Positions 1 through 7,090 are shown, numbered from the stretch's first letter. The stretch: 13,323 bases of DNA from Kiritimatiellia bacterium (GCA_017548245.1 JAFYMU010000223.1:1-13323); one strand, 5' to 3'. Notes: generated from the letters alone by a model not told the origin. Numbers and translations are program-made.

Positions 1-807
1 CCTCGTGACGCGTGGATTGGACAAACTGAAACCCGCCTTTCCCTTCCAACGAAGACTTTGTGCGGGTTGCTCCTTGTCCTCTTCCTCTGCGCTGATGCGG
101 TGATGTTGTCGCGTCTGCAGATGAACCGCATCGTGGTGGGTGCCTTGGCGGCCTTCCAATTGCCCAATACGACCTTTGTCCACTGGTTGTGGATTGCGGT
201 CTATGGCTTGGGACGCCACCTCTTAACCCTCTTGGCGGCAACGCTTTTCTTCACGCTGTGGCACCGTTCCAAACAACTCCCGGGCTATTCGGGCGATCTC
301 TTGCGTCTCTCGGTGCATCCGATTGTGCGTTTGCCTTTGACTGTGCAGATCCTCACGCTCTGCCTGGGCGCAACGCTTTTGACGGCGAGTCTTTTCGTCA
401 CAGCAACGGGTGTGGTCTATCCGATTGAACAGATGCCGTTGATGGAGAGCACGATGGGCGAGGTTGCGCCGTACTTTGCGGTGTCGCGTATGACGGTGCC
501 CTTCCAGTTGGCGGCGCTCTCGGGCGCTTCCATCCTTGAAATCTTTGGCGAACTCTACGGGTTTACCTTTACGCTCCTCTTCATCGCTTTGATCTCCTCC
601 TTTACGCGTTCGCAGGGGATGGTGACCTTCTTGGACGATGTCTTCCGTTTGTTACGCGGACCATTGCCCGTGGTACGGTTGGGGAGGCTCAACCTCACGC
701 CGCTCTTGGCGCTCTTCGTCTTCTTCTTATTGAGTGGGTTTACGACGCTCATCGTGCTTTTAATCGTTGCAGGGATTGCAACGTTGGCAGGTGGTTATGT
801 GGTGTAG
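1..807 (+). CDS. YggT-family integral membrane protein, 5' end cut off by the window
   Basis: The frame is open from base 1 to the TAG at 805-807, giving 268 visible residues; the true start lies upstream, so the TTG at 58 is not needed. The product is very hydrophobic, with several membrane segments. Near the C-terminus it has the YggT-type pattern of a basic loop (LLRGPLP) followed by LNLTPLLAL and a final hydrophobic helix. YggT proteins usually carry two such hydrophobic repeats in about 180-200 residues, so this one is long. Their function is poorly defined; links to cell division, osmotic tolerance and thylakoid or cytochrome assembly have been proposed for homologues. It overlaps yggU by 11 bases, and this pairing occurs in many bacteria and supports the call. 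What the extra N-terminal part does cannot be judged from here. Confidence 0.78.
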   Translation, partial: PRDAWIGQTETRLSLPTKTLCGLLLVLFLCADAVMLSRLQMNRIVVGALAAFQLPNTTFVHWLWIAVYGLGRHLLTLLAATLFFTLWHRSKQLPGYSGDLLRLSVHPIVRLPLTVQILTLCLGATLLTASLFVTATGVVYPIEQMPLMESTMGEVAPYFAVSRMTVPFQLAALSGASILEIFGELYGFTFTLLFIALISSFTRSQGMVTFLDDVFRLLRGPLPVVRLGRLNLTPLLALFVFFLLSGFTTLIVLLIVAGIATLAGGYVV

Positions 808-1084
808 TCCGTGGAAAGATGGCTGCGCCATCACAGTCAAGGTGACCCCGAAGGCCTCGCGTAACACCGTCTTGGGTTCGGAAGAGACCTGGTTGCGCGT
901 GGCGTTAACCGCACCGCCAGTGGACGGTAAGGCCAACGAAGCGGCGCGTTGCTTCTTGGCGGAACAACTCAATGTGTCCAAGCGTGCCGTGGCGTTGATT
1001 TCGGGTCAAACCGCGCGGCTAAAACGTTTTTCTGTAGCAGGGGTCTCGCCCGAACAGGCAAAAAGCATCTTGCTTGCCGAATGA
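797..1084 (+). CDS. yggU: YggU / DUF167 family small protein
   Basis: This 95-residue protein has the DUF167 core: a strand with ITVKVTPKASRN near the N-terminus, then APPVDGKANEAA and a C-terminal GQTARLKRF segment, in the usual family order and length (about 95-105). I chose the ATG at 797 because an AGGTGG lies just upstream and the start overlaps the end of the yggT-like gene, as expected for translational coupling; the TTG at 767 would add ten residues of poor quality. The biochemical role of the family is unknown. Known structures show a small alpha/beta fold. The gene is followed within 15 bases by the promoter of the next unit, and I see no terminator between them. Confidence 0.88.
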   Translation: MWCSPWKDGCAITVKVTPKASRNTVLGSEETWLRVALTAPPVDGKANEAARCFLAEQLNVSKRAVALISGQTARLKRFSVAGVSPEQAKSILLAE

Positions 1085-1096
1085 GCACCCTAATTT

Positions 1097-1105
1097 TGGT
1101 ATAAT
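1097..1105 (+). promoter_or_regulatory. Extended -10 promoter for the 155-residue orphan gene
   Basis: The sequence TGGTATAAT is a perfect -10 hexamer (1100-1105) with the TGn extension. No good -35 lies at 16-18 bases; the nearest TTGCCG is 20 bases away. Transcription would start near 1112, leaving a leader of about 16 bases that carries the GGAGG ribosome site at 1119-1123. Confidence 0.7.
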
Positions 1106-1127
1106 CCACAACAATTTTGGAGGTATT

Positions 1128-1595
1128 ATGATTTTAAGTAAGTTAGCTTTGACCTTAACGGAAAGTGATATCAATAACGGTTTGACCGCAGCATTCGAGA
1201 AAATGGCAGAAGTCCATGGCGAAATGCTCAAGAAGGTGAAAGAACCCAAGGTCACCTTGAAGGATGGTACGTTGATTTTCAAGTGCAAGGCCGCAATGGG
1301 CTTTATGCCCTTGCCGATTGAAGCGCAGTTGCGTCTTGCTCCTGCTGAAGATGGCGCCGCCTTGGCAATCACGCTCTCGAAGTTGTCGATGGCCATGATG
1401 GGTGGCGAAGCAGGTGCTTCGGCTGCAATGAGCCAGGTCGCGACCGCTGTCGCAGGTAAGCCGGGCATGAGCGTGACGGGCAACACTTTGACGGTTGCGA
1501 TCACGGAATTGGCAAAGATGCGCGGGATTACCTTGAGCGGCAAGTTGAATGATATTGCTATCGTCAATGGTACGATCGCGCTTGATTTCTCGTAA
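1128..1595 (+). CDS. Hypothetical protein, 155 residues, own promoter and terminator
   Basis: I do not recognise this protein. The ATG at 1128 is set by a strong GGAGG seven bases upstream (spacing 4) and by the promoter at 1097-1105; the longer frame from 1074 would start before the promoter. No signal peptide or membrane helix is evident. The N-terminal 40 residues look helical and charged. Two strand-rich parts (around VTLKDGTLIFKCKA, and ITLSGKLNDIAIVNGTIALDF at the very end) flank a central alanine-, methionine- and glycine-rich stretch. The alternating pattern of the C-terminus recalls lipid-binding beta-sheet proteins such as DUF2993, but that is only a resemblance. A strong terminator follows at once, so the gene is a single-gene unit. 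The strong promoter, ribosome site and terminator suggest it is well expressed. Confidence 0.8.
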   Translation: MILSKLALTLTESDINNGLTAAFEKMAEVHGEMLKKVKEPKVTLKDGTLIFKCKAAMGFMPLPIEAQLRLAPAEDGAALAITLSKLSMAMMGGEAGASAAMSQVATAVAGKPGMSVTGNTLTVAITELAKMRGITLSGKLNDIAIVNGTIALDFS

Positions 1596-1616
1596 AAACC
1601 GCTTCACTTTAAGAGA

Positions 1617-1660
1617 AGAGACGCTTCATGGAGTCACCATGGGGCGTCTCTTTTTTTATT
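1617..1660 (+). terminator. Rho-independent terminator after the orphan gene
   Basis: An inverted repeat pairs AGAGACGC (1617-1624) with GCGTCTCT (1644-1651), and an inner CATGG/CCATG stem closes over AGTCA. A run of seven T follows. This separates the orphan gene from the purF-like operon. Confidence 0.92.
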
Positions 1661-1677
1661 TCGACCTGCAGGGTGGG

Positions 1678-1706
1678 TGGCAGGTAATTTCAATTTATGT
1701 TAAACT
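1678..1706 (+). promoter_or_regulatory. Possible promoter for the purF-like/lpxK/murJ operon
   Basis: A TGT-TAAACT extended -10 lies at 1698-1706, with a poor -35 (TGGCAG, 1678-1683) at 17 bases. It sits between the terminator and the AAGGAG ribosome site at 1731-1736, so a promoter must be close by, but this hexamer pair is weak. Confidence 0.4.
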
Positions 1707-1741
1707 ATGGCGCTTTCTTCCTTTGATTGTAAGGAGTGATT

Positions 1742-3232
1742 ATGGGCGGATTTTTTGGCGTTGTAGCTCAGCAGGGCTGCGTTCCGGATGTTTTCTTTGG
1801 TACCGACTACCATTCGCACATGGGAACTGTGCGTGGTGGTATGGCGTTTTTTGCAGGTAACACCTTCCATCGTTCGATTCACAACATTCAAAACACGCAA
1901 TTCCGCGTCTGTTTTGAACGTGCAGCCAAGCGTTTTGCAGGCTTGAATCCCAACTATGGCATTGGTGTTATTAGTGACCACGATGACCAACCCCTTTTGG
2001 TGCGCTCGCATTTGGGAATGTACGCACTGGTGTTGGTCGGCTTGGTGACGAATCTGAACGAACTCGTGGCCGAGTTGGAAGAGAAAAACAACACCCACTT
2101 CTGCGAATTGGGCAAGGAAGGGGAGATTAACCCCCTTGAAGTGGTTGCGATTTTGATTAACTCGCAGGAGACGATTGAAGCCGGTATCCATTACGCGCAG
2201 TCGCGTATTGAGGGATCGGCTTCCTTGTTGTTGCTCTCTGCGAAGGGTATTTTGTACGCAGCGCGTGACCGTTTTGGCCGCACCCCTGTGGTGTTGGGCC
2301 AGAAGGAAGATGGCAATGGCTATGCGGTCACGATGGAAACGGCCGCCTTCCCCAATATCGGCTATCGCCGTTTGCGTGACTTGGCCGCTGGTGAAGTGGT
2401 CGGCATCTCGTTGGATGGCATTGAAACCCTCGTTGAAGGCCGCGAAGAATCGGCAATCTGCGCCTTCTTGTTCATCTACTACGGCTATCCCGCCAGTACC
2501 TACGAAGGGGTGGGTGTGGAACGAACCCGTTACCGCAACGGTGCCTACTTGGCGCGTCGCACGCCAGTGGATGCAGACCATGTGGCAGGTATTCCCGACT
2601 CGGGCGTGGCACACGGTTTGGGTTATGCCTTTGAAAGTGGCATCCGTTATGCGCGCCCCTTCGTCAAGTATACGCCCACGTGGCCGCGTAGCTTCATGCC
2701 GCCAGACCCGAGCTTGCGTCAGAAGATCGCCAACATGAAGTTGTTGCCGGTGCCGGAATTGATTGAAGATAAGCGCTTGATCTTCTGCGATGACTCCATC
2801 GTTCGTGGCACCCAGTTGCGTAATCAGGTGGGCCGTTTGTATGAGGCAGGGGCGAAGGAAGTTCACGTGCGTATCGCGTGCCCGCCGCTTTTGTACAAGT
2901 GTAAGTTCTTGACCTTCTCGCGTACCGAAAGCGTGATGGACTTGGTGACGCGCCGTTTGATTTTGGAGATGGATGGCCCCGATGCAGACATCGAGAGCTA
3001 TCGCGATCCGGATGGCGAACCCTATAAGCGCATGGTTGAAGAGATGCGTCGCCGTTTGAATATGACCTCGCTCGCCTTCCAACGCGTGGAAGATGTTGAA
3101 AAGGCAATCGGTATCGGCAAGAAGTTGTGCACCTATTGCTGGACGGGTGAGGATATCTCGCTCGGCGGTAAGGGTGGTTGCAACGGTCATTGCGCTTGTT
3201 GCGGTGACATTTGCGCAATGCGAAAGAAGTAA
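1742..3232 (+). CDS. Amidophosphoribosyltransferase-like (PurF-like) protein without the glutaminase site
   Basis: This 496-residue protein follows the PurF plan: an N-terminal class II amidotransferase-like domain (about 1-230) and a C-terminal phosphoribosyltransferase domain (about 260-460). The PRPP loop is intact (DDSIVRGT, 350-357), as are GIPDSGVA and MKLLPV. True PurF makes phosphoribosylamine from PRPP and glutamine using an N-terminal cysteine. Here translation begins MGGFFGV, with AAGGAG just upstream, so that cysteine is glycine. The active-site arginine region (E. coli R73) reads GIGVISDHDD (73-82), and the oxyanion asparagine (N101) is Val99. Cys240, Cys387, Cys463 and Cys466 sit where B. 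subtilis PurF holds its 4Fe-4S cluster. The last 17 residues add five cysteines (480, 484, 486, 487, 491). Similar proteins starting MGGFFG occur in Bacteroidetes and others, usually annotated purF. I infer a paralogue with another donor or a regulatory role. It heads an operon with lpxK, 20 bases upstream. Confidence 0.85.
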   Translation: MGGFFGVVAQQGCVPDVFFGTDYHSHMGTVRGGMAFFAGNTFHRSIHNIQNTQFRVCFERAAKRFAGLNPNYGIGVISDHDDQPLLVRSHLGMYALVLVGLVTNLNELVAELEEKNNTHFCELGKEGEINPLEVVAILINSQETIEAGIHYAQSRIEGSASLLLLSAKGILYAARDRFGRTPVVLGQKEDGNGYAVTMETAAFPNIGYRRLRDLAAGEVVGISLDGIETLVEGREESAICAFLFIYYGYPASTYEGVGVERTRYRNGAYLARRTPVDADHVAGIPDSGVAHGLGYAFESGIRYARPFVKYTPTWPRSFMPPDPSLRQKIANMKLLPVPELIEDKRLIFCDDSIVRGTQLRNQVGRLYEAGAKEVHVRIACPPLLYKCKFLTFSRTESVMDLVTRRLILEMDGPDADIESYRDPDGEPYKRMVEEMRRRLNMTSLAFQRVEDVEKAIGIGKKLCTYCWTGEDISLGGKGGCNGHCACCGDICAMRKK

Positions 3233-3252
3233 GAGCAGAGTAGGGTGCTGCC

Positions 3253-4452
3253 GTGGCAAAAAAGAACAAAGTCCGCGTTATTGAACAACTGGAAAGCTAC
3301 GTCATTCCGTTGATTCAGCAAGAAGGTGCTGACCGCAAAGTCACTGCGTTCTGGCCGAAGGTCTTGTTAGGCTTCTTAAAGGGCATTTCGAAGATCTTTA
3401 GCGCCGTCGTCTGGTTGCGTATGCGCTTCTTTGCAATTGGCGTCTTGCGCCGTTATCCCTTGGGATGTCAGGTGATTAGCGTGGGCAACGTGACTGCAGG
3501 CGGTACCGGAAAGACCCCTGTCGTTGAAATCTTTGCACGCGAATTAACCCGTCAGGGTCGTAAGGTCGCGATTCTTTCGCGTGGCTATCGCCGTAAGGAA
3601 AAACCCTTCTTGCAGCGCCTCTTCTCCGATAAGATTGAGCCACCCTTGGAGGTGAGCGATGGCCGTCACGTCTTGCTCGATTCTGAAACTGGCGGTGACG
3701 AACCCTACATGCTTGCCAGCAACCTCCCCGGCGTGGTGGTCTTAGTGGACCGTGACCGCGTGAAATCGGGGCGCCATGCGATTCGTAAGTTCGGCTGCGA
3801 CACCCTCATTTTGGACGATGGCTTCCAGTATCACAAGCTCAAACATTCGCACGACATCGTGTTGGTGGATAAGACCAACCCCTTTGGTAATGGCAACTTG
3901 CTTCCGCGTGGCGTCTTGCGTGAACGCGTGCAGAACATCAAACGCGCTGACTTCATCTTCATTACGAAGAGCGATGGCAATTCGGCCGCGTTGCGTAAGC
4001 GTTTGAACGAACTCAATCACCATGCCGAAATCATTGAATGTTGCCACGCCCCAAAACGTTTGCGCAACGTGTATGCGCAGGGCGATAAGGAGTTGCAGTG
4101 GTTGAAGGGCAAGCGTATCTTGGCTCTTTCGGGTATCGCCGTGCCGCAGAGCTTTGAAAACTTCTTGCGCCGTTATGATGCCGAACTCGTGGAATGCGTG
4201 CGCTACGCCGACCACCACCGTTATGCTACGCAAGAAGTCATTAACGTGGTGAACCGTGCCGCCGACTTGGGTTGCGATGCGATGATTACCACGGAAAAGG
4301 ACGCGGTGCGCTTCCCCAAACTCTCGACCACCGCGGTGCCTGTCTACTATTTGCGTATTGAAATTGAAATTTTGCGCGGCGCCAAAAACTTCCATGAGGC
4401 CGTCAGCCACATCTGTGGCAAGAAGAATACCTGGACACCTGACAAAATCTAA
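3253..4452 (+). CDS. lpxK: Tetraacyldisaccharide 4'-kinase
   Basis: LpxK uses ATP to phosphorylate the 4' position of tetraacyldisaccharide 1-phosphate, the sixth step of the Raetz lipid A pathway, at the inner face of the inner membrane. The P-loop is [12 protein letters not shown] (78-89), the SRGYRRK segment follows, and the family signature DDGFQ is at 188-192. The product has 399 residues against about 320-360 in most families. The surplus is mainly an N-terminal region of some 70 residues (LESYVIPLI, then [12 protein letters not shown] and the membrane-associating helix near [14 protein letters not shown]) that I associate with verrucomicrobial-type LpxK. The start is GTG at 3253 with a weak TAGGGTG upstream; the next in-frame ATG would remove too much. 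It lies 20 bases after the purF-like gene and 15 before murJ. Confidence 0.93.
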   Translation: MAKKNKVRVIEQLESYVIPLIQQEGADRKVTAFWPKVLLGFLKGISKIFSAVVWLRMRFFAIGVLRRYPLGCQVISVGNVTAGGTGKTPVVEIFARELTRQGRKVAILSRGYRRKEKPFLQRLFSDKIEPPLEVSDGRHVLLDSETGGDEPYMLASNLPGVVVLVDRDRVKSGRHAIRKFGCDTLILDDGFQYHKLKHSHDIVLVDKTNPFGNGNLLPRGVLRERVQNIKRADFIFITKSDGNSAALRKRLNELNHHAEIIECCHAPKRLRNVYAQGDKELQWLKGKRILALSGIAVPQSFENFLRRYDAELVECVRYADHHRYATQEVINVVNRAADLGCDAMITTEKDAVRFPKLSTTAVPVYYLRIEIEILRGAKNFHEAVSHICGKKNTWTPDKI

Positions 4453-4467
4453 ACGGGAGCACCGTTC

Positions 4468-6030
4468 ATGAAATTGCTCGGCAAAGTCGGTATCGTGAGC
4501 GTGATGACGGGATTTAGTCGCGTCTTCGGTTTGGTTCGCGAGATGTTGATGGCGCACTTTTTTGGCACGTCCACCCTGCAAAGTGCCTTCGTTATTGCCT
4601 TTCGCATTCCCAACCTCTTTCGACGCCTTTTTGGTGAAGGTGCACTCGGCGCGGCCTTCATTCCCGTCTTTGCTGATATTGAACAAACGCAAGGGCAGGC
4701 GGCTGCCCAACGCTTCTTTGCCCGTATCCTAGGCTTACTGGTCTGCATTTTAGGCTTTTTGGTTGGCCTCGGTATCCTCGTCACCTTTGGGGTAGAACAG
4801 GTCTGCGAACCCACCTCGCGGTGGGTCGAGGCGATGCCGCTCATGCGGATTATGTTGCCCTATGCTTTGCTGATCTGCGTTGCCGCCATCGTCTCTGCCG
4901 TCCTCAATGTCCATGACCGTTTTGCGATTTCTTCGTTGACCCCCGTGGTCTTGAACATCGTTTGGATTATCGCGCTCCTCGGCATCTGTCCCTTTTTGCC
5001 AACCGAAGGCTACTGGCGCATCGGCACCATCTGTTGGGGCATCCTCTTAGCTGGCGTGGTGCAAATCCTCTTTCAGTTGCCCGAACTCAAACGCATCGGC
5101 TTCCAATTCCATCTCATCTTTACAGGTTGGCGCAACTCTGAAGCCATTCGCAAGGTCTTGTTGCAGATGGGCCCCGCATCGCTCGGGATTGCCTTGGCGC
5201 AAATCAATATCTGCGTTGATGGTTGGCTTGCCTTCTATGGTGCCTCGTGGGCGCCTGCTGTGTTGGAATATGCCGACCGCATCATCTATCTGCCCTTGGG
5301 GTTGTTTGGGACGGCCTTTGCTACCGTACTCTTGCCCACCTATGCTCGTCAAGTTGCGGCACAACAGCCCGAAGAGATTATGGCGACCTTGGAGTCGTCG
5401 CTCAAGACCTTGGCCGTGATTATGGCACCAATGGTGCTCGGGCTTATCGCTTTGGCCGAACCCATCGTGGCCTTGATTTACCAACGTGGTGCCTTTACCG
5501 ATGAATCCGTTTGCTGGACCGCGCGTGCCATTATTGCGTATGCGCCGGGTTTATTGGCCTTCTCTGCCGCAAAGACTGTGATTCCCATCTTTTATGCGTT
5601 CAAAGATCTCAAGACCCCCGTCTATGTGGCCTCGTGGTGCATCTTGGGTAACTTCTTGATGAATTTGGCCTCCGTACTCTTCTTGCCTGAAGGATGGCGT
5701 CACGTAGGGATTGCCTCGAGTACGTGCATCAACTCCCTCATGAATACAATCATCCTCTTGTGGATTTTGAAGGCGCGCCAACTCACGATGCAGTGGATGC
5801 CCTTTACGGTGGTGTTGCTGAAATCTCTCTGCGCGGCCACGGTGATGGGCGTTACGGTTTGGGCGCTCTACAACCTCTGCATTGCCTACGCACCGCGTTG
5901 GATTGTCGTGCCTGTTGTGATTGGATTAGGGGGCATGCTCTACTTCGGTTTAATCGCAGCGTTAGCACCGACAACGGTCAAAACGATCCTCTCTGATTTC
6001 ATCTCTCGCCGCCGTCGCAAGAAAAAGTGA
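4468..6030 (+). CDS. murJ: Lipid II flippase MurJ (MviN)
   Basis: MurJ moves lipid II across the inner membrane for peptidoglycan synthesis. The 520-residue product is a polytopic membrane protein of the MOP superfamily, close to the 511 residues of the E. coli protein. The N-terminal signature is clear (TGFSRVFGLVREM; FRIPNLFRRLFGEGAL). Arg18, Arg24 and Arg52 align with residues shown to matter in E. coli, and Arg271 in YADRIIYLPLG matches E. coli R270. The position of E. coli Asp39 is Ser39 here, and E273 is replaced by Tyr. The C-terminus ends in a very basic RRRRKKK tail, expected on the cytoplasmic side. A GGGAG ribosome site precedes the ATG by nine bases. It is the last gene of the operon; only a weak AT-rich hairpin overlaps its stop codon. 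Confidence 0.94.
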   Translation: MKLLGKVGIVSVMTGFSRVFGLVREMLMAHFFGTSTLQSAFVIAFRIPNLFRRLFGEGALGAAFIPVFADIEQTQGQAAAQRFFARILGLLVCILGFLVGLGILVTFGVEQVCEPTSRWVEAMPLMRIMLPYALLICVAAIVSAVLNVHDRFAISSLTPVVLNIVWIIALLGICPFLPTEGYWRIGTICWGILLAGVVQILFQLPELKRIGFQFHLIFTGWRNSEAIRKVLLQMGPASLGIALAQINICVDGWLAFYGASWAPAVLEYADRIIYLPLGLFGTAFATVLLPTYARQVAAQQPEEIMATLESSLKTLAVIMAPMVLGLIALAEPIVALIYQRGAFTDESVCWTARAIIAYAPGLLAFSAAKTVIPIFYAFKDLKTPVYVASWCILGNFLMNLASVLFLPEGWRHVGIASSTCINSLMNTIILLWILKARQLTMQWMPFTVVLLKSLCAATVMGVTVWALYNLCIAYAPRWIVVPVVIGLGGMLYFGLIAALAPTTVKTILSDFISRRRRKKK

Positions 6031-6038
6031 TACTTTTT
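6022..6038 (+). terminator. Weak AT-rich hairpin over the murJ stop
   Basis: AAAAAGT (6022-6028) pairs with ACTTTTT (6032-6038) across a three-base loop that includes part of the TGA stop, followed by one more T. The stem is almost all A-T, so termination here is doubtful, but it is the only candidate end for the operon before the next promoter. Confidence 0.3.
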
Positions 6039-6092
6039 TGCTTAAATCGCGTTATTTTTTAATGAAAAGCAGTATTTTGCATTGAAAGGCTA

Positions 6093-6121
6093 TTGCCAGA
6101 CCCGCTTTTTTGTGTCATACT
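6093..6121 (+). promoter_or_regulatory. Promoter for the NYN/zinc-ribbon gene
   Basis: TTGCCA (6093-6098) and CATACT (6116-6121) are separated by 17 bases, with TGT directly before the -10 giving an extended form. Transcription should start near 6128, just before the leader hairpin at 6130-6147. This sits in the AT-rich 169-base gap after murJ. Confidence 0.65.
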
Positions 6122-6129
6122 GTTTATAT

Positions 6130-6198
6130 TCTCTCCAGGTGGAGAGAGCATATGCGTAAAACCAAACTATAAAAACAGAACATAGAAGGATCACTTCT
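6130..6198 (+). promoter_or_regulatory. Structured leader of the NYN gene (two hairpins that mask ribosome sites)
   Basis: A perfect seven-base stem pairs TCTCTCC (6130-6136) with GGAGAGA (6141-6147) over the loop AGGT; its right arm is the ribosome site of the small frame at 6152. A second stem pairs AGAAG (6184-6188) with CTTCT (6194-6198) and covers part of the AAGGA that serves the main ATG at 6200. The pairing is seen directly; a control function is inference. Confidence 0.45.
6152..6172 (+). CDS. Possible six-residue leader peptide (MRKTKL)
   Basis: An ATG at 6152 opens six codons (MRKTKL) and stops at TAA 6170-6172. A GGAGAG (6141-6146) sits at a proper distance upstream, and the promoter at 6093-6121 would place the frame in the transcript of the NYN gene, 27 bases before its start. 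It is too short to prove from one sequence. Translation of it could open or close the second hairpin in front of the main gene. Confidence 0.3.
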   Translation: MRKTKL

Positions 6199-6199
6199 T

Positions 6200-7072
6200 A
6201 TGGCAATCAGAGCAATGATTTTTATCGACGGATGCTGGCTTTATAAAGGGCGTCAAGCGTTATTCGATAAATTAGGAGAAAAAGGGTTTGAGGTGGATTA
6301 TAAGCGGATCCCCGATATAATTGCACAATCCTTGGCTGAAATCAGCGGACAGGAAGTGGATATTGTCCGCACGTGCTACTACGGCACCATCCCTGTGAAT
6401 AAGATCGGTTACAATCCGGCGAAGCAGAAGGTGTTCTACGATTTCCTCGGTGACCAGTGCGGCTACGAAATGGATATTACGGAAATTGACTTCCGTAAGG
6501 AACCCAATGCGCTTCCCGATGCGAAGTGGGTGAATGCCAATCTTGCCTCTGAAATGACCTATTTCGCCTCCCAGCCGGGCGTCTATGACGTGGCTGTGTT
6601 GGTGGCTGGCGATGCTGACTATGTGCCTGTTTTGAAGCGTATCCGTCGCATGGGCAAGCGTGTCCAGTTGGTGGCGATGAACGCGGTTCGCGGCCATGCC
6701 ATCTCTTCGAAGACCTTGATCACGGCAACCTCTTGCTTTGACTTCCCGCACATCTTCATGGATGAACACGCCAACGAATTCCGTTTGCAGCGTGAAATGC
6801 AGAAGCGTGCTTGCATGAACTGCGGCCAGGAAGAAGAAACCACCTGGGGCGGTGAAGAATTCTATTGCGCTGTCTGCCGTGCTAAGCGTGCTCGTAAGGT
6901 GCGCACCTGCGACAACTGCGGTAAGGAAGAAGAAACCACTTGGGATAAGGACTTCTTCTATTGCTCTGACTGCCGCGCCCACTACCGCGCAGCAGGTGGT
7001 GAAACCGCTCGCGAAGAAACGCCGCCTGAAAAGAAGACCATGCGCGCCACCTTGACGCCGACCGTGGAATAA
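6200..7072 (+). CDS. NYN-domain (LabA/DUF88-like) protein with two C-terminal zinc ribbons
   Basis: Residues 1-185 form a PIN-like NYN domain: FIDG with Asp10 at the N-terminus, and VAGDADYVPVLKRI (Asp138, Asp140) followed by GKRVQLVAM. NYN proteins are metal-dependent ribonucleases or RNA-binding relatives. The middle motif, usually K-G-V-D-x-x-L-x-x-D, reads KWVNANLASE, so Asn112 and Glu118 replace the usual aspartates. Two zinc ribbons follow: Cys205/208 with 223/226, and Cys237/240 with 255/258, each CX2C-X14-CX2C and 32 residues apart. A Thr/Pro/Glu-rich tail ends the 290-residue protein. The ATG at 6200 has AAGGA nine bases upstream. The first 50 or so codons are AT-rich (AGA, ATA, TTA), unlike the rest. 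It has its own promoter and terminator. I infer an RNA-targeting nuclease or RNA-binding protein; the substrate is unknown. Confidence 0.85.
   Translation: MAIRAMIFIDGCWLYKGRQALFDKLGEKGFEVDYKRIPDIIAQSLAEISGQEVDIVRTCYYGTIPVNKIGYNPAKQKVFYDFLGDQCGYEMDITEIDFRKEPNALPDAKWVNANLASEMTYFASQPGVYDVAVLVAGDADYVPVLKRIRRMGKRVQLVAMNAVRGHAISSKTLITATSCFDFPHIFMDEHANEFRLQREMQKRACMNCGQEEETTWGGEEFYCAVCRAKRARKVRTCDNCGKEEETTWDKDFFYCSDCRAHYRAAGGETAREETPPEKKTMRATLTPTVE
6812..6973 (+). repeat. Tandem duplication encoding the two zinc ribbons
   Basis: The two ribbon-coding units are 96 bases apart. The 15-base stretch GGAAGAAGAAACCAC is identical at 6829-6843 and 6925-6939, and the flanking codons (TGCGG before, TGGG after) nearly agree. 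This points to internal duplication within the gene rather than two separate fusions. Confidence 0.8.
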
Positions 7073-7090
7073 AGGCAAGCGTTATTCATC

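Noticed and set aside
58..60. TTG at 58 as start of the yggT-like gene
   Set aside because: The frame is open to base 1, with no ribosome site before 58, so the gene more likely begins upstream of the window.
1678..1693. A sigma-54-like TGGCAGGT...TTCAA site before the PurF-like gene
   Set aside because: It lacks the GC of the -12 element that sigma-54 needs.
1700..3259. A 519-codon open frame on the minus strand opposite the PurF-like gene
   Set aside because: It lies wholly antisense to a clear PurF homologue, has His/Gln/Thr-rich low-quality protein and no ribosome site; codon bias of the real gene explains it.
3742..4710. A 322-codon minus-strand frame across lpxK and murJ
   Set aside because: Antisense shadow of two well-supported genes, with no recognisable motif.
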